A DNA stretch of 38,766 nucleotides from a virus. Positions 8,490 through 14,168 of the stretch are shown one piece after another. The notes under the pieces are model-generated. The model saw nothing but the letters and a program-made list of their open reading frames with translations, was not told the origin of the DNA and searched no databases. The position numbers were made by a program, and so were the translations under genes. The stretch's first letter is position 1. Every line of letters starts with the position of its first letter. The stretch spans positions 1 to 38,766 of the IMG/VR virus record IMGVR_UViG_3300030107_005854, one strand, 5' to 3'.

Positions 8490-8885
8490 ATGAAGAAGCT
8501 TGTACAGGCAGCAAAGGAACTGGGGGAGGAGCTGGCCGACGCGGTCACCCGTGACGGCACTGAGGTTTCACCCGTAGACGAGCCGAAGGAGGACCGGCTG
8601 CCGAAGCGCCTTCGCTTCGTCGGCATGGGCGTCCATCACTGGGGGAATGGGCAGACCTATGAAGAGTGCTGCAAGAACCTGAAAGAGGCAGGCGGGAGCG
8701 GGCGCGTCAAGGCGCTCATCTGGATGTGGGTCGGCGAGGGCGAGGACCTGCCCACCAAGGCATACGCGAACGACTGGGGCGCGCTGTCGTGGGAAGGCAC
8801 CAACGCCCGCCCGATCCTGATTCAGGACCTTCGACCCGCTGAGATGAAGCGCGAGCATCCGGTCGAGATCGGCTCGGTCTGGTGA
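8490..8885 (+). CDS. hypothetical protein, first gene of the rightward unit
   Basis: I do not recognise this 131-residue protein. It begins MKKLVQAAKELGEELADAV and has an acidic, charged N-terminal third, then a compact middle with MGVHHWGNGQTYEECCKNLKEAGG and IWMWVGEGEDLPTKAYANDWGALSW. The His, Trp and Cys pattern suggests a small folded domain, and the name of a function would be a guess. The start is well supported by the TGAAAGGGG box. As the first gene after the divergent promoter region it is likely expressed early. G+C is clearly higher than in the head genes. Confidence 0.65.
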   Translation: MKKLVQAAKELGEELADAVTRDGTEVSPVDEPKEDRLPKRLRFVGMGVHHWGNGQTYEECCKNLKEAGGSGRVKALIWMWVGEGEDLPTKAYANDWGALSWEGTNARPILIQDLRPAEMKREHPVEIGSVW

Positions 8886-8896
8886 AGACAAACTCC

Positions 8897-8945
8897 GGGA
8901 GCGGGGGGTCTGGCCGACCCGGCGCATGGAAGCGCACCCGCTCCC
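8897..8945 (+). ncRNA. compact three-way-junction RNA element between two genes
   Basis: The 87-base gap between two genes folds on paper into a closed three-way junction. The outer stem is GGGAGCGGG (8897-8905) with CCCGCTCCC (8937-8945), 9 perfect base pairs. Inside are two hairpins, GGGTC-tggcc-GACCC (8906-8920) and GCGC-atggaa-GCGC (8922-8935). There is no U tract, so it is not a simple terminator. It could be a processing site, a cis-regulatory element of the next gene or a structure that stabilises mRNA. It matches no RNA class I know. Confidence 0.4.
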
Positions 8946-8972
8946 AATCCTACCCACTGAAAGGGGTACACG

Positions 8973-9191
8973 ATGACGATGATCGAGACACGGGCGGACC
9001 TGTTCAGGGCATACCCGACCGACGAGGATATCGAGCGGCTAGACTGGGCCCTCCATGAGGATATGCACCCGAACGCGGGGAACATGAGCCTGCGCGAGGT
9101 CTGCGAGAAGTACCGGATGACTGCCCGGTTCCTGCTCTCCTATCTGGTGCAGGACGAGGTCCACGAGGACCACCGGGAAGGGGGTGCATGA
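8973..9191 (+). CDS. hypothetical small helical protein
   Basis: This 72-residue protein is unrecognised. The sequence is acidic and mostly helical, with PTDEDIERLDWALHEDM and the segment MSLREVCEKYRMTARFLLSYL, which reads like a helix-turn-helix (REVCEKYRMTARFLLSYLV). A small DNA-binding regulator is possible but unproven. It has the full CTGAAAGGGG box 6 bases before the ATG. Its stop codon overlaps the next start (ATGATGA), at a junction whose 18 bases recur at the end of the following gene. Confidence 0.6.
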   Translation: MTMIETRADLFRAYPTDEDIERLDWALHEDMHPNAGNMSLREVCEKYRMTARFLLSYLVQDEVHEDHREGGA

Positions 9192-9568
9192 TGAAGCGTT
9201 ACCGCGACTTCCGCCCGTCACCGTGGGACCGCACCGGCTCCAGCTTCTCCGCACTCGCGGAGCGGTTGGAGTGGTACGTCCTTCCTTGCACGATCACCCG
9301 CGACTCTGAGGCGCTCGACGTATCCAACTGGCACGCGGCCATGGATCGCATGGAAGCTATCGACCCGGACGGCGAGGCGTGGGAGGTTCACCGCTTCAAT
9401 CACTGGGCGGTCGGATGGTTCGAGATCCTGCTGGTGAAGCCCCGGAGCATCCTAGAGCGGGAAGCGTTCAGGATCGAGGAGGAACTCGAAGCCTACCCGG
9501 TACTAGATGAGGACGACTTCTCCGAGCGCGAGTATCTGGAACAAACAGCCCACGAAGGGGGTGCATGA
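9188..9568 (+). CDS. conserved hypothetical protein of phages and plasmids
   Basis: This 126-residue protein matches, from memory, a family of uncharacterised proteins found on phages and mobile elements, especially of high-GC hosts. The marks are LEWYVLPCTITRDSEALDVSNW near the start, EVHRFNHWAVGWFEILLVKP in the middle, and EELEAYPVLDEDDFSEREYLE near the end. No catalytic residues are obvious. Start and stop are coupled to both neighbours by ATGATGA overlaps. High G+C and family distribution point to transfer from a different genetic pool than the head genes, which is inference. Confidence 0.65.
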   Translation: MMKRYRDFRPSPWDRTGSSFSALAERLEWYVLPCTITRDSEALDVSNWHAAMDRMEAIDPDGEAWEVHRFNHWAVGWFEILLVKPRSILEREAFRIEEELEAYPVLDEDDFSEREYLEQTAHEGGA

Positions 9569-9831
9569 TGAGCTACACGAATTCAGCGATTCGGGATGCG
9601 GTTGAGGAATGGATCAAGGGGGAGTTCTCCGCGTTCAACTTCACCGGTGCAACCGATGACAACTTCGACGACGTTGTCGAAGAGGTGGCCCAGGAGTTCG
9701 CGGACGAGATCGAGGACGACCTAGAGCCGATGATCATCGGCTGGATGATCCGGGAACTGCGGCGTGTCGAGACGAATCTCGCCGACGGATTCGAGGACAA
9801 ACTCGATGAGGAGGGGAACAGCGATGAGTGA
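9565..9831 (+). CDS. hypothetical acidic protein
   Basis: This 88-residue protein is unrecognised. It is very acidic, with DDNFDDVVEEVAQEFADEIEDD in the middle, followed by a short hydrophobic segment (LEPMIIGWMIRELRRVE) and a charged tail. This resembles small acidic phage proteins that bind host factors or mimic DNA, but there is nothing specific here. The start overlaps the stop of the previous gene, and its end overlaps the next gene by 8 bases. Confidence 0.6.
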   Translation: MMSYTNSAIRDAVEEWIKGEFSAFNFTGATDDNFDDVVEEVAQEFADEIEDDLEPMIIGWMIRELRRVETNLADGFEDKLDEEGNSDE

Positions 9832-10048
9832 CACCCGACACATGACCGTCTGCGGCTTGATACGCGAACTGGAAGCCCTGCGAGCGCAGGGACACGGCGG
9901 GAAGTATGTATTGATTGAGGGCCAGAACTCGGCGGGCAACGATGAGATAGCCAACGTCGAGATTCGCGACGGGCACCGTCTGGACTACAGGTACACAAGC
10001 CAGACCCGGACGGTTTGCATGATCACTCGAACGTGGGGGATTGACTGA
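9824..10048 (+). CDS. hypothetical protein
   Basis: This protein of 74 residues is of a common but uncharacterised phage type: MTVCGLIRELEALRAQGHGGKYVLIEG is a pattern often seen at the N-terminus of small phage proteins (a helix followed by G-x-x-x-V). The rest, with NDEIANVEIRDGHRLDYRY and MITRTWGID, reads as beta strands. I place the start at the ATG at 9824, overlapping the previous gene by 8 bases; an in-frame start at 9764 would overlap much more. The stop shares one base with the next ATG. Confidence 0.6.
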   Translation: MSDTRHMTVCGLIRELEALRAQGHGGKYVLIEGQNSAGNDEIANVEIRDGHRLDYRYTSQTRTVCMITRTWGID

Positions 10049-10320
10049 TGGTAGACCGTATCGAGTTCGACTTCGATGTCCCTGATCCCCACGCGGCGAG
10101 CTGGCTCGCGTCGATGCTCTCGGGCATCATGCGCGGCATGGCGTCGGCGCTCGATGAACACGCCGAAGAGCTGGGCATGGTCCTCCATGACATCATCCCG
10201 GAAGACGAAACGTACGACAACCACCCGCTCGACGGGCTCCGGTCGGCGTTCTACGACGCGGCGGAAGATCTCCGCAAGCACGAAAAGGCTATCCGGGAGG
10301 CGGGTCAAGAATGCGTCTGA
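10048..10320 (+). CDS. hypothetical acidic helical protein
   Basis: I do not recognise this 90-residue protein. After a short strand (MVDRIEFDFDVPD) it is mostly helical and acidic, with WLASMLSGIMRGMASALDEHAEELGMVLHD and a second helix, SAFYDAAEDLRKHEKAIRE, after a Pro-rich linker. No motif is evident. It is coupled to its neighbours by an overlapping start at 10048 and a 10-base overlap with the next gene, so it belongs to the same transcript. Confidence 0.6.
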   Translation: MVDRIEFDFDVPDPHAASWLASMLSGIMRGMASALDEHAEELGMVLHDIIPEDETYDNHPLDGLRSAFYDAAEDLRKHEKAIREAGQECV

Positions 10321-11009
10321 AGGTAATCGCGCAAACCTGTACAAACTTCGGGAAGGGGGCCCCCGGTTCGTTGGGGCTCTCCTTCGCGCCCAGCGCTTCG
10401 GCGCACTGCTCCAAGCGGTGCCCGCACTATGGGACCCGCTGCTACGCGGAGCGCACCGAGAACCGCTACAAAGCATATGCGGCGAAGCTCGACCGGCATC
10501 ACGCGCAGGGGGTCGCGGCCACCTGTCGCGATGCTCTCGCCGAACTTCAATCGGCGCGGCGTGCCGGGTTCACGCCCATATGGTTCCGGTTCATGGTTTC
10601 CGGTTCGCTACCCGCTCGGCCTGGTGCTGATGACGTTCGCGCCTTGCGCGATCTCTGCGCGTGGCTGGTCGGGCACGGCGTGCCGATCCATTTCCCGATT
10701 GAGACAAAAGCGAAAGCGGCACGGTATCGGCGGGCCCTGCGCGGGCTCGGGGTGACTGTCCGCGAGTCTGGGACGACCGAACGGCGATTCGTCGAGGCGT
10801 CCGGGCCCGTGTCGTGGGTCACGGTCGGCGGGGGTGTCGATGCGGCAAAGATCGCGGCATCCAATCGGCGCAAGGCGACCGGGCGCCGGTGCATCGTCTG
10901 CCCTGCTGTCGCTGCACAAAAGCTGAAGACGGGGAGCGACCGGGCGAAGTGCGGAGCCTGCACGGCTTGCGCTGATCCATCTATCGACGTAGTGTACCCC
11001 AGCCACTGA
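10311..11009 (+). CDS. Gp88-like cysteine-rich phage protein
   Basis: This 232-residue protein resembles the phage family around mycobacteriophage gp88 and related DUFs. The N-terminal third has a Cys cluster, SAHCSKRCPHYGTRCYAERTENRY (about 31-54). The C-terminal third has a second cluster, CIVCPAV near residue 195 and AKCGACTACADP near 215, ending VVYPSH. Such paired clusters can bind a metal or an Fe-S cluster; the biochemical role of the family is not known. The middle has IHFPIETKAKAARYRRALRGLGV and TVRES, where a TIM-barrel-like pattern is possible. It is one of the most GC-rich genes in the window. Confidence 0.6.
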   Translation: MRLKVIAQTCTNFGKGAPGSLGLSFAPSASAHCSKRCPHYGTRCYAERTENRYKAYAAKLDRHHAQGVAATCRDALAELQSARRAGFTPIWFRFMVSGSLPARPGADDVRALRDLCAWLVGHGVPIHFPIETKAKAARYRRALRGLGVTVRESGTTERRFVEASGPVSWVTVGGGVDAAKIAASNRRKATGRRCIVCPAVAAQKLKTGSDRAKCGACTACADPSIDVVYPSH

Positions 11010-11019
11010 AAGGGCGACC

Positions 11020-11292
11020 ATGACAATAGACGCCGACTTGCTGCTAGAACCCGCGCACGTTCTGTATAGGGGCGCGGGCGAATACACCAAAAGAGCCAAG
11101 GCCCTGCGCGGCGTGTTCTATGCCCTCGACGATATTCAACGCCTCGCGTGGGGTCTTGATGGGAGCGAACGACTGTCGGCGCAGGTGCGCGATCAGCAGC
11201 GCATGGTCTTGACTGAGCTGCACGCTATCGACGCAATGCTAGAGGACCCCAATCTGCGCTGGTTCATGAAATCCGGTTTTCTTGACAACTGA
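11020..11292 (+). CDS. hypothetical helical protein
   Basis: This 90-residue protein is unrecognised. It is mainly helical, with AHVLYRGAGEYTKRAKALRGVFYALDDIQRLA and LSAQVRDQQRMVLTELHAIDAMLED. It ends in a short non-helical tail. The ATG follows CTGAAAGGG and 5 bases. It lies in the same transcript as the Gp88-like gene, 10 bases downstream of its stop. Confidence 0.6.
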   Translation: MTIDADLLLEPAHVLYRGAGEYTKRAKALRGVFYALDDIQRLAWGLDGSERLSAQVRDQQRMVLTELHAIDAMLEDPNLRWFMKSGFLDN

Positions 11293-11303
11293 AAGGGGCA
11301 ACA

Positions 11304-11465
11304 GTGCCTGATACAAAAGAAACAATCGACCCGTCCAACGTCTGCACCATCATCGGAACCGTGCGGAATGTCTTTCCCGATGCTGAAGTCGGCGAGGATT
11401 TGGACGGCCAAATCGTCATCTACACCGGCATCTACCAGACCAACGAAAGGGGCAACAATGCCTGA
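11304..11465 (+). CDS. small hypothetical protein with GTG start
   Basis: This 53-residue frame starts at GTG with a complete CTGAAAGGGG box (11289-11298) 5 bases upstream. The protein begins MPDTKETIDPSN and continues CTIIGTVRNVFPDAEVGEDLDGQIVIYTGI, a compact pattern of two strands and a helix that I recall from small phage proteins without known function. The stop overlaps the next gene by 8 bases. Its leader and first codons are nearly identical to those of the next gene, so the two starts arose by duplication. Confidence 0.6.
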   Translation: MPDTKETIDPSNVCTIIGTVRNVFPDAEVGEDLDGQIVIYTGIYQTNERGNNA

Positions 11466-11646
11466 CACAAAAGAGATCGAAGTAGAGATGGGCGACGAGG
11501 ACTTCGTCGCATTCGTGCGGATGCTGTACCAGTTCGCGAAACGTCGCGGGCTGGTTCCTGTCGGCGCCACTGAAATCGGCATCAAGACCTTGTGGGGCGA
11601 TGAGCGCCCCGTGATCGTCTTCGGAGTCGAGGAGGTAGCCGAATGA
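11458..11646 (+). CDS. hypothetical protein
   Basis: This protein of 62 residues begins MPDTKEIEVEMGDEDF and ends VIVFGVEEVAE. I do not recognise it. The middle helix FVAFVRMLYQFAKRRGLVPVG is followed by strands, so a small alpha/beta fold is likely. The start is the ATG after CGAAAGGGG and CAACA. Its first eight codons match those of the preceding GTG gene, but the bodies differ. It overlaps the next gene by 4 bases (ATGA). Confidence 0.6.
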   Translation: MPDTKEIEVEMGDEDFVAFVRMLYQFAKRRGLVPVGATEIGIKTLWGDERPVIVFGVEEVAE

Positions 11647-11978
11647 GCAACCCCTTGCACGACGACGCCTGCGAGCCCGACACGATGTACCTGCAAATCG
11701 ATGGCCTCGTGTTTGTGATCGAAGCGAACCAACTGCACGAGGGAGTCGATCCCGACAGCGATTGGGATGCCGACTCCACGACTCAAAACGTGCCCCTCGA
11801 CGATGAGCGGATCGTGGACTACTGGCTCGGCGTCTATACGATCGGGGACAGGGCCAGCTTTTCCTCGGATTCGGATTACTGGAGGGGCCTCGGGTACTAC
11901 ACGACAATTCACGACGCCGTGATGTTCGCGTATGAATGGAACAAAATCCAAAAGGCGAAGGAGCAAGGCAGTGAATGA
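11643..11978 (+). CDS. hypothetical acidic protein
   Basis: This 111-residue acidic protein is unrecognised. It has LQIDGLVFVIEANQLHEGVDPDSDWDAD, then DERIVDYWLGVYTIGDRASF, then a C-terminal helix IHDAVMFAYEWNKIQKAKEQ. The Asp-rich middle could bind metal but has no defined motif. It starts in a 4-base overlap with the previous gene and ends in an overlap with the GTG start of the next gene. Confidence 0.6.
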   Translation: MSNPLHDDACEPDTMYLQIDGLVFVIEANQLHEGVDPDSDWDADSTTQNVPLDDERIVDYWLGVYTIGDRASFSSDSDYWRGLGYYTTIHDAVMFAYEWNKIQKAKEQGSE

Positions 11979-12357
11979 TCACCTGACCCTGTACCACCGA
12001 AGACTGGTGGAAACCTACGGCCTGATCATCGAGGCTATTTACGACTGCAAGGAAAGCTGTCCGGCTGGTTACGACTGGTTCGTCACCGGTGCCAACGGGG
12101 AGAGCGCGTACGAACGTCGCGAACGGCTCTACGAGCTGGCCATGTGCATCGAGTCATGGGTGGACCTCAACATCGGTCGCGAAGACCAGTTCAGCGACAT
12201 CCGGGCCCCAGGACTCGGCGCGTGGGACGGTGATGTCATCCCGGCAATCTGGGAGCGCTTCTGGAGCGAACCGAAGACCCGTACAAACTACACTGAGTGG
12301 GGGCCATCGGCCCTCCGATACCTGAGTTCTCAAATTGAAAGGGGCAACAATGCCTGA
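11971..12357 (+). CDS. hypothetical protein
   Basis: This 128-residue protein is unrecognised. I place the start at the GTG at 11971, which overlaps the previous stop, rather than at an in-frame ATG at 11932 that would overlap by 47 bases. Visible segments are helical: LYHRRLVETYGLIIEAIYDCKE, ANGESAYERRERLYELAMCIESW, and VIPAIWERFWSEP. The end contains the ribosome-binding box of the next gene, so the last residues (ERGNNA) are encoded by that box. Confidence 0.6.
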   Translation: MNDHLTLYHRRLVETYGLIIEAIYDCKESCPAGYDWFVTGANGESAYERRERLYELAMCIESWVDLNIGREDQFSDIRAPGLGAWDGDVIPAIWERFWSEPKTRTNYTEWGPSALRYLSSQIERGNNA

Positions 12358-12589
12358 GACAGCGATGAACCGGCGAATGCTCGCCCAGCGGATTGCAGAC
12401 GATACAACGGGCGGCTGCATCATGACCGCAATGGAGGAGGCCCTGATGGACTCTGTGAACCATGGAGCCTGCACGGCGTGCGGCGAGATTCACTACGACG
12501 CCTGCGAGCCCGACATGAGGAAAGGCTACTGCGAGTTCTGTGAAGAGTCTGCAGTGGCGTCGATCCTTGTGCTTGCGGGAATGATGTGA
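12350..12589 (+). CDS. small zinc-ribbon-like phage protein
   Basis: This 79-residue protein has the pattern of a small conserved phage protein: an N-terminal helix (MLAQRIADDTTGGCIMTAMEEALMD) followed by a Cys-rich segment, CTACGEIHYDACEPD then GYCEFCEESAV. The two CxxC pairs suggest one bound zinc ion. The C-terminus is hydrophobic (ASILVLAGMM). Similar proteins are spread widely in phages with no assigned role. The ATG follows TTGAAAGGGG and CAACA. Its first codons (MPET) resemble those of the genes at 11304 and 11458. Confidence 0.65.
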   Translation: MPETAMNRRMLAQRIADDTTGGCIMTAMEEALMDSVNHGACTACGEIHYDACEPDMRKGYCEFCEESAVASILVLAGMM

Positions 12590-12600
12590 TCTGGTAGAAT
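12573..12600 (+). promoter_or_regulatory. candidate promoter TTGCGG-N16-TGGTAGAAT
   Basis: TTGCGG (12573-12578), a 16-base spacer and TAGAAT (12595-12600) preceded by TGG form an extended -10 promoter pattern that overlaps the end of the upstream gene. A transcript would start near 12607, ahead of the terminator at 12623-12659. It may drive the small RNA described at 12607-12659. Confidence 0.4.
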
Positions 12601-12606
12601 GCAAGC

Positions 12607-12659
12607 CTTCATCCCCTTTCAGGCCCCGCTTGAGTTTGCAAACTCGCGGGGCTTTTTTT
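12607..12659 (+). ncRNA. candidate small RNA complementary to the phage's ribosome-binding box
   Basis: A promoter-like sequence ends 6 bases upstream and a strong terminator closes the unit, leaving a transcript of about 53 nt. Its single-stranded 5' part contains CCCCTTTCAG (12613-12622), the exact reverse complement of CTGAAAGGGG found before the genes at 8973 and 11304, and nearly so before 8490, 11020, 12350 and 12727. It could repress those genes by covering their ribosome-binding sites. No transcription data exist here. The complementarity could also reflect a decayed start site on the opposite strand. Confidence 0.35.
12623..12659 (+). terminator. strong rho-independent terminator
   Basis: GCCCCGC (12623-12629) pairs with GCGGGGC (12646-12652). 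Inside lies the perfect palindrome GAGTTTGCAAACTC with a 2-base bulge on the left arm. Seven T residues follow. It closes the GC-rich small-gene cluster and separates it from the genes that begin at 12727. Confidence 0.85.
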
Positions 12660-12671
12660 ATCCACGCACCC

Positions 12672-12698
12672 CACGGCGCACAATTGGTGTGGTACGAT
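12672..12698 (+). promoter_or_regulatory. candidate promoter with upstream CACGGCGCACA element
   Basis: TGGTACGAT (12690-12698) fits an extended -10 element 29 bases before the start at 12727. CACGGCGCACA (12672-12682), found also in tandem at 8182-8207, lies where the -35 box would be, so an activator or repressor may act here. Confidence 0.35.
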
Positions 12699-12726
12699 TC
12701 GCAAACTCTCACTGAAAGGAGATGCA

Positions 12727-12894
12727 ATGGAAAGCAATGAAACCAAGCGACTGGCTGAGCTTGTCGTGGAAACTGAAAAGCTGACGGCTGAACATGTCAA
12801 CCTGCTGATCGAGGTGAAGGCGGCGCTTATGTACTCGCACAAAATTGACAGCTTGAGGTCAAAGGTTCAGACGGGCCAGAGCCATGAAGATTGA
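12727..12894 (+). CDS. small coiled-coil protein
   Basis: This 55-residue protein begins MESNETKRLAELVVETEK and continues as one helix with regular Leu and Val spacing (HVNLLIEVKAALM), ending in a polar tail (QTGQSHED). It follows TGAAAGGAG and 5 bases. It is the first gene after the terminator, in a new transcription unit. It overlaps the next small gene by 11 bases. Function unknown; oligomerisation through the helix is likely. Confidence 0.6.
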   Translation: MESNETKRLAELVVETEKLTAEHVNLLIEVKAALMYSHKIDSLRSKVQTGQSHED

Positions 12895-13009
12895 CTACTA
12901 CAAAATCGTACGAGCCGTCGAGATGGCGATGTTGCTCGGGGGGATTGTCTTCTTCGGAGCGTTCATTACCACCCTCATGATCGAAGCCATAGGAAGGAAC
13001 ATGCCATGA
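12884..13009 (+). CDS. small single-span membrane protein
   Basis: This 41-residue protein begins MKIDYYKIVRAVEM and has one hydrophobic span of about 20 residues (AMLLGGIVFFGAFITTLMI), then a short tail (EAIGRNMP). Its start lies inside the preceding gene and its stop overlaps the next start (ATGA), so the four genes are translationally coupled. It could be a regulator of host membrane function or a holin-like peptide; its position far from the lysis cassette argues against holin. Confidence 0.5.
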   Translation: MKIDYYKIVRAVEMAMLLGGIVFFGAFITTLMIEAIGRNMP

Positions 13010-13332
13010 GCAAGGCGATTGAATCAATGCGACGAGCGACCTACAAAAAGCTCATCCAGAAGCACCTGGAGGACATGAAGGGGAACCATGTGGAGATCAG
13101 CATGGGGGGCGAGATGAGCCTCGTGACGTACACTGTCGATGATGCGATTGAAGAGGTGGAGGCTTACGCAGATGGGGCTGTTGTCTCCTTGTACGCGGAT
13201 GTCGAGGAGCTGGGGGGACCCGTGCGGATGGGGTGGTTCCTTGTCATCCACGGGCTCGACCCCGAAGAAACAATCTCGGACTGGAGTTCAAACCAGTACA
13301 TGGACGACCTGATCGGATGGTCCATGCCATGA
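13006..13332 (+). CDS. hypothetical protein
   Basis: This 108-residue protein is unrecognised. The N-terminus is a basic helix (MRRATYKKLIQKHLEDMKGNH), followed by alternating strands (VEISMGGEMSLVTYTVDDAIEEVEAYADGAVVSLYADVEEL) and WFLVIHGLD. The next gene, 13329, has a similar strand-and-helix pattern (YLELDAYVEGAVFRDYENGAL) that includes AYxxGAV, so the two may be distant paralogs. Confidence 0.6.
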   Translation: MSKAIESMRRATYKKLIQKHLEDMKGNHVEISMGGEMSLVTYTVDDAIEEVEAYADGAVVSLYADVEELGGPVRMGWFLVIHGLDPEETISDWSSNQYMDDLIGWSMP

Positions 13333-13676
13333 CTGAAACCGAAGCTGTTGAGCAACGCGGGTTGATTCGGGGGATTGACTTTCAGCCGTTGGACGGCGTC
13401 TACCTTGAATTGGACGCCTATGTTGAAGGTGCAGTATTCCGTGACTATGAAAACGGCGCTCTCATCCAAGAGTACGCCGAAATCTACGAGGTCTTGGATG
13501 TCCATGTGAACGAGTACGCGCACAAGGGTGGCTACCGCCTCCGTATACACCAGTACAAAGAGGGCTGGAAGCTTTCGATTCTTCTTGACTCGAAATCCGG
13601 GGAGGCGTACCGCAACCGCATCATTGAACTGATCGAGAATGACAGCGCCCACTCCGAAGACTTCATGGACCTGTAA
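13329..13676 (+). CDS. hypothetical protein, possible paralog of its upstream neighbour
   Basis: This 115-residue protein starts at the ATG at 13329, which overlaps the previous stop by 4 bases. It begins MTETEAVEQRGLIRGIDF, continues VYLELDAYVEGAVFRDYENGAL and ends in a polar acidic tail. The segment AYVEGAV matches AYADGAV in the gene before it, which suggests an old duplication, though overall similarity is low. Function unknown. The gap to the next gene is 90 bases. Confidence 0.6.
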   Translation: MTETEAVEQRGLIRGIDFQPLDGVYLELDAYVEGAVFRDYENGALIQEYAEIYEVLDVHVNEYAHKGGYRLRIHQYKEGWKLSILLDSKSGEAYRNRIIELIENDSAHSEDFMDL

Positions 13677-13692
13677 GAACTACTACTCGCCC

Positions 13693-13705
13693 GAACGAGT
13701 CGTTC
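13693..13705. repeat. dyad GAACGA-G-TCGTTC in intergenic DNA
   Basis: A perfect 6-bp inverted repeat with a 1-base centre lies in the gap between the genes ending at 13676 and starting at 13767. It could be an operator or a small hairpin; nothing near it looks like a clear promoter. Confidence 0.3.
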
Positions 13706-13766
13706 TCCCTGTCCTTGGCACGACACAAAACTGCCATTTCTTTTACTCACCACCGAAAGGGAACTC

Positions 13767-14168
13767 TTGGCTTTATACAAGTGCGTTTTCAAGGAAGAGA
13801 ATGCACAGTGGGAAGTTTACTGTGTCAAGAACGGCATACGGGTCTTGGTCTTCAATACCCGTACAAAACTTGCAGCGAGGGAGTATTGCACAACTCAAGG
13901 GAAGGGGTCCAGACACGTTGTCTTCAATGACTCGACGCATGAGTTTGAGGTTGGCGCATTGAATGAGCTGTTTCACTCGGGCCAGCCAGGGTTCAAGGCC
14001 GTTTCTGGAGCCATTGATGGATTCAACAACTTGGTTTGCCGAGGTCGTGCCGAGAAAGGCCGGACCACGATCAAGCGAATACACCAGTCACGTTTACACC
14101 TCGACATGGCGAAGCTCGGGGACATTTTCAACCTAAACGTCTTGGAGATAGGAGATATTCATGTCTGA
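13767..14168 (+). CDS. hypothetical protein with TTG start
   Basis: This 133-residue protein starts at TTG, 5 bases after CGAAAGGG, the phage's usual box, which supports this unusual start. The first half reads as strands and helices with basic residues (MALYKCVFKEENAQWEVYCVKNGIRVLVFNTRTKLAAREYCTTQGKG); the second half has GFNNLVCRGRAEKGRTTIKRIHQ and LGDIFNLNVLEIGDIHV. I do not recognise it. It overlaps the next gene by 8 bases. Confidence 0.6.
   Translation: MALYKCVFKEENAQWEVYCVKNGIRVLVFNTRTKLAAREYCTTQGKGSRHVVFNDSTHEFEVGALNELFHSGQPGFKAVSGAIDGFNNLVCRGRAEKGRTTIKRIHQSRLHLDMAKLGDIFNLNVLEIGDIHV

Noticed and set aside
8096-8554. 152-codon + strand frame in the divergent GC-rich region
   Set aside because: Its translation is low-complexity (His, Arg, Gly) and it overlaps the well-supported gene at 8490 in another frame; no ribosome-binding site.
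12604-12622. Reading CTGAAAGGGGATG on the - strand as a gene start
   Set aside because: The box touches the ATG with no spacer, and the frame ends after 28 codons. The flanking + strand promoter and terminator fit an RNA better, although a decayed start cannot be excluded.
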